A DNA stretch of 64,000 bases, from the NCBI GenBank assembly GCA_030674155.1, contig CM060339.1, positions 38,468,628 through 38,532,627 on the forward strand, given 5' to 3'. The number at the start of each line of letters is the position of its first letter. Position 1 is the first letter of the stretch. The stretch is from Stramonita haemastoma. Its lineage: Eukaryota > Mollusca > Gastropoda > Neogastropoda > Muricidae. The position numbers and the translations under genes were made by a program. Positions 56,371 to 64,000 of the stretch are shown here, in pieces. The notes under the pieces were generated by a model. The model did not search any database and was not told where the DNA came from. It saw nothing but the letters and a program-made list of their open reading frames with translations.

Positions 56371-56483
56371 GGACAGTGATCGAAGTTCGCCAATTCGACC
56401 GGTACGTGATGAAAGTGGATGGCTCAGGAAGAGTCACCCTGCACAACCGCAAATTTCTCAGGCAATACTCTCCTGTCTGCTAG
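56362..56483 (+). pseudogene. Ty3/gypsy integrase C-terminal end
   Basis: Reads KTGTVIEVRQFDRYVMKVDG then SGRVTLHNRKFLRQYSPVC and a TAG stop (56481-56483). DGSGR.T..N..FLR is a strong signature of gypsy integrase ends. The frame is intact over 40 codons. Confidence 0.8.
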
Positions 56484-56510
56484 TATCTTTATTCTTTTAC
56501 GTTCGACTTG
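56479..56510 (+). repeat. 32-bp direct repeat, right copy
   Basis: Pairs with 54308-54339 and overlaps the integrase stop codon. It is too long for a target duplication, so it may be an LTR or gene-conversion remnant. Confidence 0.7.
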
Positions 56511-56655
56511 ATATTTGAATGTCAACTCAGTTCCGTGTTGCCAGATGCTGCTAGTCAACAGTTTCCCTTTTCTTTTCTTTGGTTACAGAACCGTGGTCAA
56601 TGTTGGAATAAAGTTTATTTGAGCAAAGAGACAGTGTTCTTATCGATATGCAGTC
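56511..56655 (+). other. Possible 3' LTR or UTR of the Ty3 relic
   Basis: Contains AATAAAGTTTATTTG (a polyadenylation-type motif) at about 56610 and follows the integrase stop directly. No matching 5' LTR is seen. Confidence 0.4.
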
Positions 56656-57100
56656 CGTATCATAAAGCTAATAAACAGCCTTCACCTGATGCAGTCTTCT
56701 CTCTCTCCACTACAATATCATAAAGCTAATAAACAGCCTTCACCTGATGCAGTCTTCTCTCTCTCCACTACAATATCATAAAGCTGATAAACAGCCTTCA
56801 CCTGATGCAGCCTTCTCTCTCTCTCTCCACTACAATATCATAAAGCTGATAAACAGCCTTCACCTGATGCAGTCTTCTCTCTCTCTCTCCACTACAATAT
56901 CATAAAGCTGATAAACAGCCTTCACCTGATGCAGTCTTCTCTCTCTCCACTACAATATCATAAAGCTAATAAACAGCCTTCCCCTGATGCAGTCTTCTCT
57001 CTCTCTCCACTACAATATCATAAAGCTGATAAACAGCCTTCACCTGATGCAGTCTTCTCTCTCTCTCTCCACTACAATATCATCAAGCTGATAAACATGA
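56655..57100 (+). repeat. Minisatellite, about 60-64 bp, seven copies
   Basis: Units of ATCATAAAGCTGATAAACAG, CCTTCACCTGATGCAGTCTT and CTCTCTCTCCACTACAAT with variable CT number. An AAGGGGGAG motif (57150-57158) follows, like a polypurine tract. Confidence 0.9.
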
Positions 57101-57313
57101 TGTTCACCCACCAACCTGTGCGCCTCGAACTAGCACAGGCTACTCATCTGCAAGGGGGAGTAATTCTAGGGTCGAGCCTGTAACATGAAACTGAAAATTT
57201 TAAAACATTCACTACACAAGCAGCACTGCTGCACAACATCAATATGTACATCATTATCAGTAACCCATCTCTAAATATCACCATATCCCTCATTATCATA
57301 TTTACACCATTAG

Positions 57314-57437
57314 CAAATCCATATACTATTTACATTTTTAAACATCAAAAATTGAAATCCATATACTATTTACATTTTTAAACATCAAAAATTGAAATCC
57401 ATATACTATTTACATTTTAAAACATCAAAAATTGAAA
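57314..57437 (+). repeat. 40-bp tandem repeat, three copies
   Basis: AAATCCATATACTATTTACA followed by TTTTTAAACATCAAAAATTG. Confidence 0.9.
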
Positions 57438-58000
57438 ATAGAGAAAAAGTGGAAACATGGAGGACAGCACAACATTCACTCACACATTCTCTCTCGTGTC
57501 CAGGGTTTTTCGTAGGCAAATGACAACCTACTCCTAACCTTCTAAAATTTTGTCATCAAAGCAATCCAGTCCAAAAAGTAACTACTCTAATCTCTACCCA
57601 GTGCATAAAGTGTTGATAATCCAAAAGGGAAAGAAACCGATGTGGTGTTGCTGCTGTAAAACTGATCACAAAAAAATGTCCTTTTTCAGCTTGACTTTTA
57701 ATCATAATAAACTTTTCTTATCCCCGAAGTAGGAATGCAGCTACCTTAATGGTGGGTGAACCACTGCATCGTGAACAATGTCACCACAGGTCAATGCACA
57801 GGTCACTTCAGTGCCCAGTCTGATTTTGCAGACTTCAGTACTAAGGAATGGGGGGGGGGGGCAGTATTACAGCAGCAGCAACACACCCGTTTTCTTTCCA
57901 GTAGGGTAGGGTCTCCGTGTAATTTTGGTATCACTTTAACCTTAACTAACTTTGAGGTTAACTAAGCTAAGCTATGGCAGGTTCACTAAGCTATGGCAGG
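57438..58000. other. Non-coding stretch
   Basis: Balanced text with a poly-G (57849-57859) and a small GCTAAGCTATGGCAGGT duplication at 57966-58000. No clear exon. Confidence 0.4.
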
Positions 58001-58130
58001 TCCAACAAAACGACAGGAGAAGAGCAACTCAGGCATAGACAGAAAAAATCTCTGAAACAAAGGAGAGCACAGACTGAAAACTCAGGTACTGAAAAATCAA
58101 AAGGAAGGAGAAAGTCAGCAGAAATAAAGG
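58001..58130 (+). other. Weak Lys/Arg-rich exon candidate
   Basis: An open stretch reading LRHRQKKSLKQRRAQTENSG and on to GRRKSAEIK ends at a GTATGT donor (58131-58136). No acceptor was chosen. Basic composition could be by chance from A/G-rich sequence. Confidence 0.25.
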
Positions 58131-58274
58131 TATGTCCATCAGAAAAAAAATACAAACAAAAAGTTAAGAAGAAAATATGAAGGAGAGAACAAAACAGACT
58201 GAAAATAAACAAAGAAAAGGAGAAAACCAAAGAAAACTGAACTAAAAAGAAACAGCAGCAAACCAGGACCCCAG

Positions 58275-58470
58275 CCTGGCCCTCCAGCACCTGTCTGTCC
58301 TCATCTTCATATCATCACCACAGCCTAAGAATGCGACAGGCAGCACTGGGCTACATTTTGCCAGTAGAGGAGGGCGCAGTGGCTCCCAGGACGGGCCAGC
58401 CAGGAACTCGCCTGTGCGAGCCAAGCATGATGCCCCCCGCTTGCGAGAACCACCTATGCCCACCCCCACC
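58275..58470 (-). other. Weak exon candidate
   Basis: On the - strand an open frame (TGEFLAGPSWEPLRPPLLAK, ...) runs to CAGACAG before GTGCTGG. GC-richer than its surroundings. Acceptor unclear. Confidence 0.3.
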
Positions 58471-58626
58471 TGACTCGCCCAGCCATAGACCCAGCCATAG
58501 TAGACCCAGCCGTAGACACAGCCCCAAGGACAGATAGAGTCAGTCAGTCAGCCAGTAGCCACAGCCCTCAGAGGCAGGTAGGTCAAACCCTGCTCCTCAC
58601 TTCACCGCGCTTCTTCTCCCCCTGTC

Positions 58627-58931
58627 AGGGCCATCTGTTCCAATCTCAAATGTCCGCTAGTTCTGACAGCCCCTGTCCTCTCCACAGCTGTGCTGTTCTG
58701 TACTGCTGTCAGACAGCCTTTCCCACAGCTGTGCTGTCCTGTACTGCTGTCAGACAGCCTTTCATAGGGCAAGGCTGTGATTTACTTCACTGTGTCCAAC
58801 ATCCCGGCACAAGTCATGTCTCTGATTTTTCCAACACACAAGTGGTGTCACCATCTGAATATCCTGCCACTAAACTGGACACTGGACAGGAAAAGGGAGG
58901 GAGGGAGAAGGAAAAGTCCCTGTCTGAGTAA
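58627..58931 (+). other. Weak terminal-exon candidate
   Basis: A strong acceptor (CTTCTTCTCCCCCTGTCAG) leads into an open frame of about 100 codons ending at a stop at 58929-58931. An internal 53-bp duplication (CTGTACTGCTGTCAGACAGC twice) lies at 58690-58765. No domain recognised. Confidence 0.3.
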
Positions 58932-59279
58932 CTGCCAGAGGAGCTGGGTGAGGGAGGCACAAGCAGGAGTGAGTCATGGAGTAACAATGAACGTCCACAA
59001 CAACATCAACATGTACTGAGCATGAACTGAAACCTGAAACAGAAAAAAAATTAGAATGAAGTGCAACCTGCAACAGAAGAAACACAAAGAGTGAAACCTG
59101 CAAAAGAAGCGCATGAGCATGATGAAGTGAAAGCCTACAGAAACGAAGGAATAAAGCTGACCGTGTGCCATGCCAAGAGACTGGCACACCACAAGTGGCA
59201 CACCCCCTCTCTCCCTTAAGGCCTGGGAGGAAAGACTGGCAGAGAGCCAATGTGCTGCCATCTTTACTTCTTCTTCTAA

Positions 59280-59360
59280 TTGGTGGATACCGGAAAAGCT
59301 TCCATGTGCTTTTAAAATTTTTTACATCCAGTCCCCATGTGCATGCCATTTTGTCCATGC
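59280..59360 (-). repeat. SINE tail fragment
   Basis: - strand CATGGGGACTGGATGTAAAA and related words. The 191-residue - strand frame across 58870-59445 includes this fragment and is not a gene. Confidence 0.6.
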
Positions 59361-59419
59361 CATGCCATGTGAAGCTGACAGCCCTGAACACAGCAGCAGG
59401 GGGAGGTAACGACAGACCA

Positions 59420-59815
59420 CTGTCAGTCACTGGCTGTGAGCACACTCTCTATATGTTGGTCCCTGCTATAGACCTCTGTCAGTCACTGGCTGTGAGCACA
59501 CTCTCTATATGTTGGTCCCTGCTACAGACCTCTGTCAGTCACTGGCTGTGAGCACACTCTCTATATGTTGGTCCCTGCTATAGACCTCTGTCAGTCACTG
59601 GCTGTGAGCACACTCTCTATATGTTGGTCCCTGCTACAGACCTCTGTCAGTCACTGACCAGAACCATGAGCTCACTCTCTATATGGTGGTCCCTGCTACA
59701 GACCACAATCAGTCACTGACTGTGAGCACACTCTCTATATGGTGGTCCCTGCTACAGACCACAATCAGTCACTGACTGTGAGCACACTCTCTACATGTTG
59801 GTCCCTGCTACAGAT
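59420..59815 (+). repeat. 56-bp minisatellite, seven copies
   Basis: Units of CAGTCACTGGCTGTGAGCAC, ACTCTCTATATGTTGGTCCC and TGCTACAGACCTCTGT. The last three units share CACTGACTG and GGTGG variants. Confidence 0.92.
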
Positions 59816-59983
59816 TGCAGTCAACACCAGGCCACCACAGGCTGGGTGTGTGTATGCACGTGTGTGTGTGTGTACATGCATGGTGTTCATGCTTGCCAAA
59901 CTCTCACTCTCTGCACAGCAGTTAACAGATGCTGTTTCTTCAGAATCCTGATGGAACCCAGAACATCATCATGGACATCTGCT

Positions 59984-60290
59984 GTCATTCGGATGAGACT
60001 ATAAACCGAGACCCCGTGTGCGAACGCACGCAGAACATCTTGCGCACATGTTAAAACCCCGTTCTGCCTTTCAGAGGAGCAGGCCATCTTGTACTGGTAG
60101 GAGCGGATGAAAAAAATCATTAAAAAAAAACCAGCATGCACGCAGGTGTCGTGTTTAGACACCATCCCTGAGGGGGAAAACAAATAATGGGTAGGCCCTG
60201 CACTTATGGCAACACGCTCTCCCCTGGGAAGGAGAGCAGCCCGAATTTCACGCAGAGAAATCTGCTGTGACGTAAAGTGGTATAAAATTA
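59984..60290 (+). repeat. Composite SINE (core, D-type 3' module)
   Basis: GGATGAGACTATAAACCGAG, core with GTGTGCGAACGCACGCAGAA, hinge GTGTCGTGTTTAGACACC, then CTCTCCCCTGGGAAGGAGAG and CCCGAATTTCACGCAGAGAA. No head. Confidence 0.85.
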
Positions 60291-60355
60291 AATAACTAAA
60301 ATGGACTCCAGCAAAGGTGACTGTTCCCTGTGTGTAGGGCAGAAATCACACTTAC

Positions 60356-60536
60356 CACACACCAGGGTTTGGAGTTTTGGAGCCGGACCAGACGCAGCCC
60401 TACTAGCTACCAGTACAGACTCCTTCCGCAGAGGCCGGGCAGGCTTTTGCTTTCCCTGTCTCTCCACAATCCCACTTGTGCAGGGGAGAGGGCAGGCAGC
60501 CCTCTGAGCACTGAGGACCAGGGCTGCTTCTTTCTC
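60356..60536 (-). CDS. Candidate internal exon, product unknown
   Basis: On the - strand an AG after GGCTGAC (…CTGACAG) precedes it and GTAAGTGTG follows (60351-60355 in plus coordinates). The 181-nt body has a full open frame starting EKEAALVLSAQRAACPLPC and continuing through ...VERQGKQKPARPLRKES to ...APKLQTLVC, leaving one base at the donor (phase 0 to phase 1). Composition is GC-rich and protein-like. The acceptor lies in the edge of the 33-bp minisatellite, so the minisatellite may lie in the preceding intron. I do not recognise the family. Confidence 0.42.
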
Positions 60537-60544
60537 CTGTCAGC

Positions 60545-61755
60545 CTGGCATTCCCATTCCTGACATTCCCATTCCTGTGATCTCCTGTCAGCCTGACATT
60601 CCCATTGCTGTCATCTCCTGTCAGCCTGTTATTCCCATTCCTGTCATCTGTCATCCTGGCATTCCCATTGCTGTCATCCTGGCATTCCCATTGCTGTCAT
60701 CCTGGCATTCCCATTGCTGTCATCCTGGCATTCCCATTGCTGTCAGCCTGACATTCCATTGCTGTCATCTCCTGTCAGCCTGGCATTCCCATTGCTGTCA
60801 TCTCCTGTCAGCCTGGCATTCCCATTGCTGTCATCTCCTGTCAGCCTGGCATTCCCATTGCTGTCATCTCCTGTCAGCCTGGCATTCCCATTGCTGTCAT
60901 CTCCTGTCAGCCTGGCATTCCCATTCCTGTCATCTCCAGTCAGCCTGGCATTCCCATCATTTCCTGTCAGCCTGACATTCCCATTCCTGTCAGCCTGACA
61001 TTCCCATTGCTGTCATCTCCTATCAGCCTGGCATTCCCATTCCTGTCAGCCTGGCATTCCCATTCCTGTCATGTCAGCCTGACATTCCCATTGCTGTCAT
61101 CTCCTATCAGCCTGGCATTCCCATTCCTGTCAGCCTGGCATTCCCATTCCTGTCATGTCAGCCTGGCATTCCCATTGCTGTCATCTCCTATCAGCCTGGC
61201 ATTCCCATTCCTGTCAGCCTGGCATTCCCATTCCTGTCATCTCCTGTCAGCCTGGCATTCCCATTGCTGTCATCTCCTCTCATTCCCATTCCTGTCATCC
61301 TGGCATCCCCATTCCTGTCAGCCTGGCATTCCCATTGCTGTCATCTCCTATCAGCCTGGCATTCCCATTGCTGTCATCTCCTGTCAGCCTGGCATTCCCA
61401 TTGCTGTCATCTCCTGTCAGCCTGGCATTCCCATTCCTGTCACCCTGGCATTCCCATTCCCGTCAGCCTGACATTCCCATTCCTGTGATCTCCTGTCAGC
61501 CTGGCATTCCCATTGCTGTCATCTCCTGTCATTCCCATTCCTGTCAGCCTGACATTCCCATTCCTGTCAGCCTGACATTCCCATTGCTGTCATCTTCTGT
61601 CAGCCTGGCATTCCCATTGCTGTCATCTCCTGTCAGCCTGACATTCCCATTGCTGTCACCTCCTGTCAGCCTGGCATTCCCATTCCTGTCAGCCTGACAT
61701 TCCCATTGCTGTCATCTCCTGTCATTCCCATTCCTGTCATTCCCATTCCTGTGCA
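60545..61755 (+). repeat. 33-bp minisatellite, about 35-40 units
   Basis: Units of CAGCCTGGCATTCCCATTGC plus TGTCATCTCCTGT with many shortened variants. Both strands stay open: + gives SLAFPLLSSPV, - gives TGDDSNGNARL. Confidence 0.95.
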
Positions 61756-62390
61756 GCACTTGTCTTCTTTTCCCTCCTGTTTCAGTGCAGGTCCTGTGCT
61801 GTGTGTGGCAGATGGAGAGACGACTGCTGCTACAGACCTGTGCACCCCATTCTACGGATCTCTGCATTTTCATGGCAATTTTCAGTAGTTTCCAGAGTTT
61901 CTGAATTTTAGTGTGTTGTTTGCAACACGCTTCTTTAACAGGAAAAATATAGACAAACTTCTTTCTGCTATTTTTTTTAAATGCTTTCTTCTTCAATCGT
62001 TACACACCTTACTTGGCAAAATGAACAGCCAATGTTACTGTTCGTGCATCTACATCCTCAAATGTACCTCTTCTAACACTATCCTGGCCTGTTAACATCA
62101 CTTTGCGTTTACTCCGCATCTTTCTTTGCTAGTGTGTCAGTTTTTCCCAAATCCCCACCCCATTCCGCCATGTTATAAAGGTAGTGCTGTGTGCATGTAC
62201 ATCGACTTCACAACGCAGTAAGGAAAGACTTGTTTCTGAACTCTAGCCTACAACACAATGTAAGGGAACTAAAAGTCTCTGAACAATAGCTGGCAACAAT
62301 TTTTGTTGTTGTTGTTGAGAAAAATCGGATTCTGATAAGTGAAATCGTATTTCCATATTTTCTAACTTTTTTCTGATACAGACACAGAAA
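61756..62390. other. Unique stretch with a YY1/TATA-like cluster
   Basis: CCGCCATGTTATAAAGG at 62166-62182 combines a CCGCCATGTT motif with ATAAAGG. It may mark a promoter, but no first exon is assigned. TTG repeats lie at 62299-62318. Confidence 0.3.
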
Positions 62391-62700
62391 CTATGGCGGG
62401 TGCACAGGTCTGCAGCTGACAGCAATGCCAGGGACAGCCCTGCCCTGCCCTGACCCAACCCAGACCCCTGTCAGCTGAGGACAGTGCCCCTCCCTCTGCC
62501 CCAGCCCAGCCAATGATACACAGTCCTGCTGACCCAGCACATCACTGGGGCTGAAGCCCTCACCCCATGAGAGACAGTGAAGACAGCAGACCAGACTCCG
62601 GACCATCAGGTGTGGAGCCAGAGGCTGGCAGAGACAGCACTTTGCCTGCCTGCTTGACACCTCTGGTGATGGCACTTTCCCACAAGCAGTGATTTTCAGA
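62391..62700. other. GC-rich stretch, open on the - strand
   Basis: A 94-residue - strand frame (MPSPEVSSRQAKCCLCQPLA, ...) has no splice-bounded ends and no recognised domain. Kept only as a possible exon. Confidence 0.25.
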
Positions 62701-63009
62701 TGTTAAACAACATGGCTTTCATTCTCACTCCTTTCTCTCACACACCACACCCTTACTGCACCACACAGCTAACTACTACACCCCAGCATTCCACACTCCT
62801 CACTCATTCATTCATTCAACACAAACACAAAGAAGTCTGTCCAGTACTAAGTGCTTTCTTTCTTTCTCTACACCTGACTGTACATACACAGCTGACTGTG
62901 GCCTCCCTGTCTGTTCATTTTTCCTGCAGCAATTCTCCTGGCTCTCTGTCTGTCTGTCTGCACAATGGCCTTTCCTTGCTCTGCCTGCCAATTCTCTTCC
63001 TCCTTCACA
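62701..63009. other. Non-coding stretch before the 17-bp minisatellite
   Basis: T/C-rich text with CTGTCTGTCTGTCTG at 62947-62962. No exon seen. Confidence 0.4.
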
Positions 63010-63550
63010 TTCTGTCTGCTGGTACAAACTGTCTGCTGGTATAAACTGTCTGCTGGTACATTCTGTCTGCTGGTACAAACTGTCTGCTGGTACATTCTGT
63101 CTGCTGGTACAAACTGTCTGCTGGTACATTCTGTCTGCTGGTACATTCTGTCTGCTGGTACAAACTGTCCCCTGGTACATTCTGTCTGCTGGTACAAACT
63201 GTCCCCTGGTACAAACTGTCTGCTGGTACATTCTGTCTGCTGGTACAAACTGTCTGCTGGTACAAACTGTCCCCTGGTACATTCTGTCTGCTGGTACATT
63301 CTGTCTGCTGGTACATTCTGTCTGCTGGTATATTCTGTCTGCTGGTATAAACTGTCTGCTGGTACATTCTGTCTGCTGGTACATTCTGTCTGCTGGTACA
63401 AACTGTCCCCTGGTACATTCTGTCTGCTGGTACATTCTGTCTGCTGGTACAAACTGTCTGCTGGTACAAACTGTCTGCTGGTACAAACTGTCCCCTGGTA
63501 CAAACTGTCCCCTGGTACATTCTGTCCCCTGGTACAAACTGTCTCCTGGA
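63010..63550 (+). repeat. 17-bp minisatellite, about 32 units
   Basis: Units CTGTCTGCTGGTACAAA and CTGTCTGCTGGTACATT, with a CCCC variant for CTGC-type words. Three units make 51 nt, so all six frames can be long; the - strand 241-residue frame is an example. Confidence 0.95.
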
Positions 63551-63599
63551 ATCCCATAGTCAGCTCTTCTCTTGGTCTATCCCTTCTTCCTTGTCACTC

Positions 63600-63711
63600 T
63601 CTGTCGTTTTCCTCAGTGTGGCCGTTTCTCTGACTGGTCAATCTGTCGTTTTCCTCAGTGTGGCCATTTCTCTGACTGGTCAATCTGTCGTTTTCCTCAG
63701 TGTGGCCATTT
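63600..63711 (+). repeat. 42-bp minisatellite, cut by assembly gap
   Basis: Two to three units of TCTGTCGTTTTCCTCAGTGT, GGCCATTTCTCTGACTGG and TCAA. The N run begins inside a unit. Confidence 0.9.
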
Positions 63712-63811
63712 NNNNNNNNNNNNNNNNNNNNNNNNNNNNNNNNNNNNNNNNNNNNNNNNNNNNNNNNNNNNNNNNNNNNNNNNNNNNNNNNNNNNNNNNN
63801 NNNNNNNNNNN
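63712..63811. other. Assembly gap, 100 N
   Basis: Exactly 100 N, a placeholder of unknown true length, at the end of a minisatellite. Confidence 0.98.
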
Positions 63812-63905
63812 ACATTTACAAAACTGCATCTCACGGGACTTCGATGTCAAAACACAAGTGTGCTTATTAATCCCATTATCCTTGATACCAAAAGAACAGA
63901 ATAAA
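63812..63905 (+). repeat. SINE tail after the gap
   Basis: ACATTTACAAAACTGCATCT, a GGGACTTCGATGTCAAAACA segment and a worn GTGTGCTTATTAATCCC tail. Confidence 0.75.
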
Positions 63906-64000
63906 CACAAACTCACTGTTGCTGAATGCTGACGAATACAGAGGGAGCCTGGCCTTCTCAGCTGACCCCCCGCTGGGCCCTGGCCTGGAGACCTTCCTCC
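63906..64000. other. Unassigned sequence at the window edge
   Basis: GC-rich text with CCTGGCCTTCTCAGCTGACC and GGAGACCTTCC. It could start an exon but the window ends. Confidence 0.25.

Noticed and set aside
55958..56452. 164-residue - strand frame with GWGRSCSISV repeats
   Set aside because: It is antisense to the integrase relic and to the 29-bp minisatellite.
58870..59445. 191-residue - strand frame
   Set aside because: It runs through a SINE tail fragment and part of the 56-bp minisatellite edge, with no splice or domain support.
62812..63557. 241- and 229-residue - strand frames with Tyr-Gln-Gln-Thr repeats
   Set aside because: Produced by the 17-bp minisatellite, which has no stop in most frames. 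No start context, splice site or domain.

Overview
This window is eukaryotic and repeat-dominated, most likely from a mollusc and perhaps a gastropod. That is an inference from four things: tRNA-derived SINEs ending in ATAAA-type tails, a mollusc-style SINE carrying a TAAAAGAACCCA core, a decayed Ty3/gypsy element, and exon-sized open stretches bounded by GT/AG. No complete protein-coding gene, rRNA, genuine tRNA gene, CRISPR array or bacterial operon is visible. Two 100-N gaps (49071-49170, 63712-63811) show this is a scaffold. The first 4.65 kb looks like badly resolved consensus.

Region 1-23.5 kb (+ strand) is one large array of diverged multi-kilobase units. Each unit is built from the same ordered blocks: A, B and C (exon-like cassettes with splice-like borders), then M4 to M9 (intron-like blocks rich in TG, CT and poly-G/C). 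Units are truncated, internally duplicated and interrupted by a 1.6-kb insertion (15339-16935) and a 422-bp MITE (18925-19346). A unique island at 10961-11540 holds the best single exon candidate (11252-11325). A decayed A copy at 23135 and an exon-like B relative at 24535-24681 suggest the array grew inside a + strand gene. A diverged inverted copy of blocks C/M4 to M7 lies at 27840-28920.

Region 24.5-38 kb holds a second full-length MITE, long CA/GT microsatellites, a repeat with a partner in inverted orientation at 47.5-47.9 kb, and a dense SINE cluster. The SINEs share a core but have interchangeable tRNA-like heads and three 3' modules. Region 39.8-44.3 kb holds at least 14 tandem mini-exon-like cassettes on the - strand, each with a GTAAGT-like donor and an AG acceptor, separated by short poly-C/CA-rich introns. 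Region 44.5-54 kb is SINEs, microsatellites and minisatellites, several of them losing single bases as if from poor long-read consensus.

Region 54.3-57.2 kb is a Ty3/gypsy relic. Its Gag, the segment after RNase H, and the integrase C-terminus survive, but the protease-RT-RNase H part is replaced by a 21-bp minisatellite and the integrase tail is split by a 29-bp minisatellite. From 57.3 kb to the end, minisatellites of 40, 56, 33, 17 and 42 bp dominate, with a few exon candidates between them, the best at 60356-60536 (-).

The window therefore reads as two or more intron-rich host genes, inflated by tandem duplication of exon-sized cassettes and by transposons, followed by a belt of minisatellites. 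Exon calls rest on splice-like borders and open frames only and have not been tested against transcripts.
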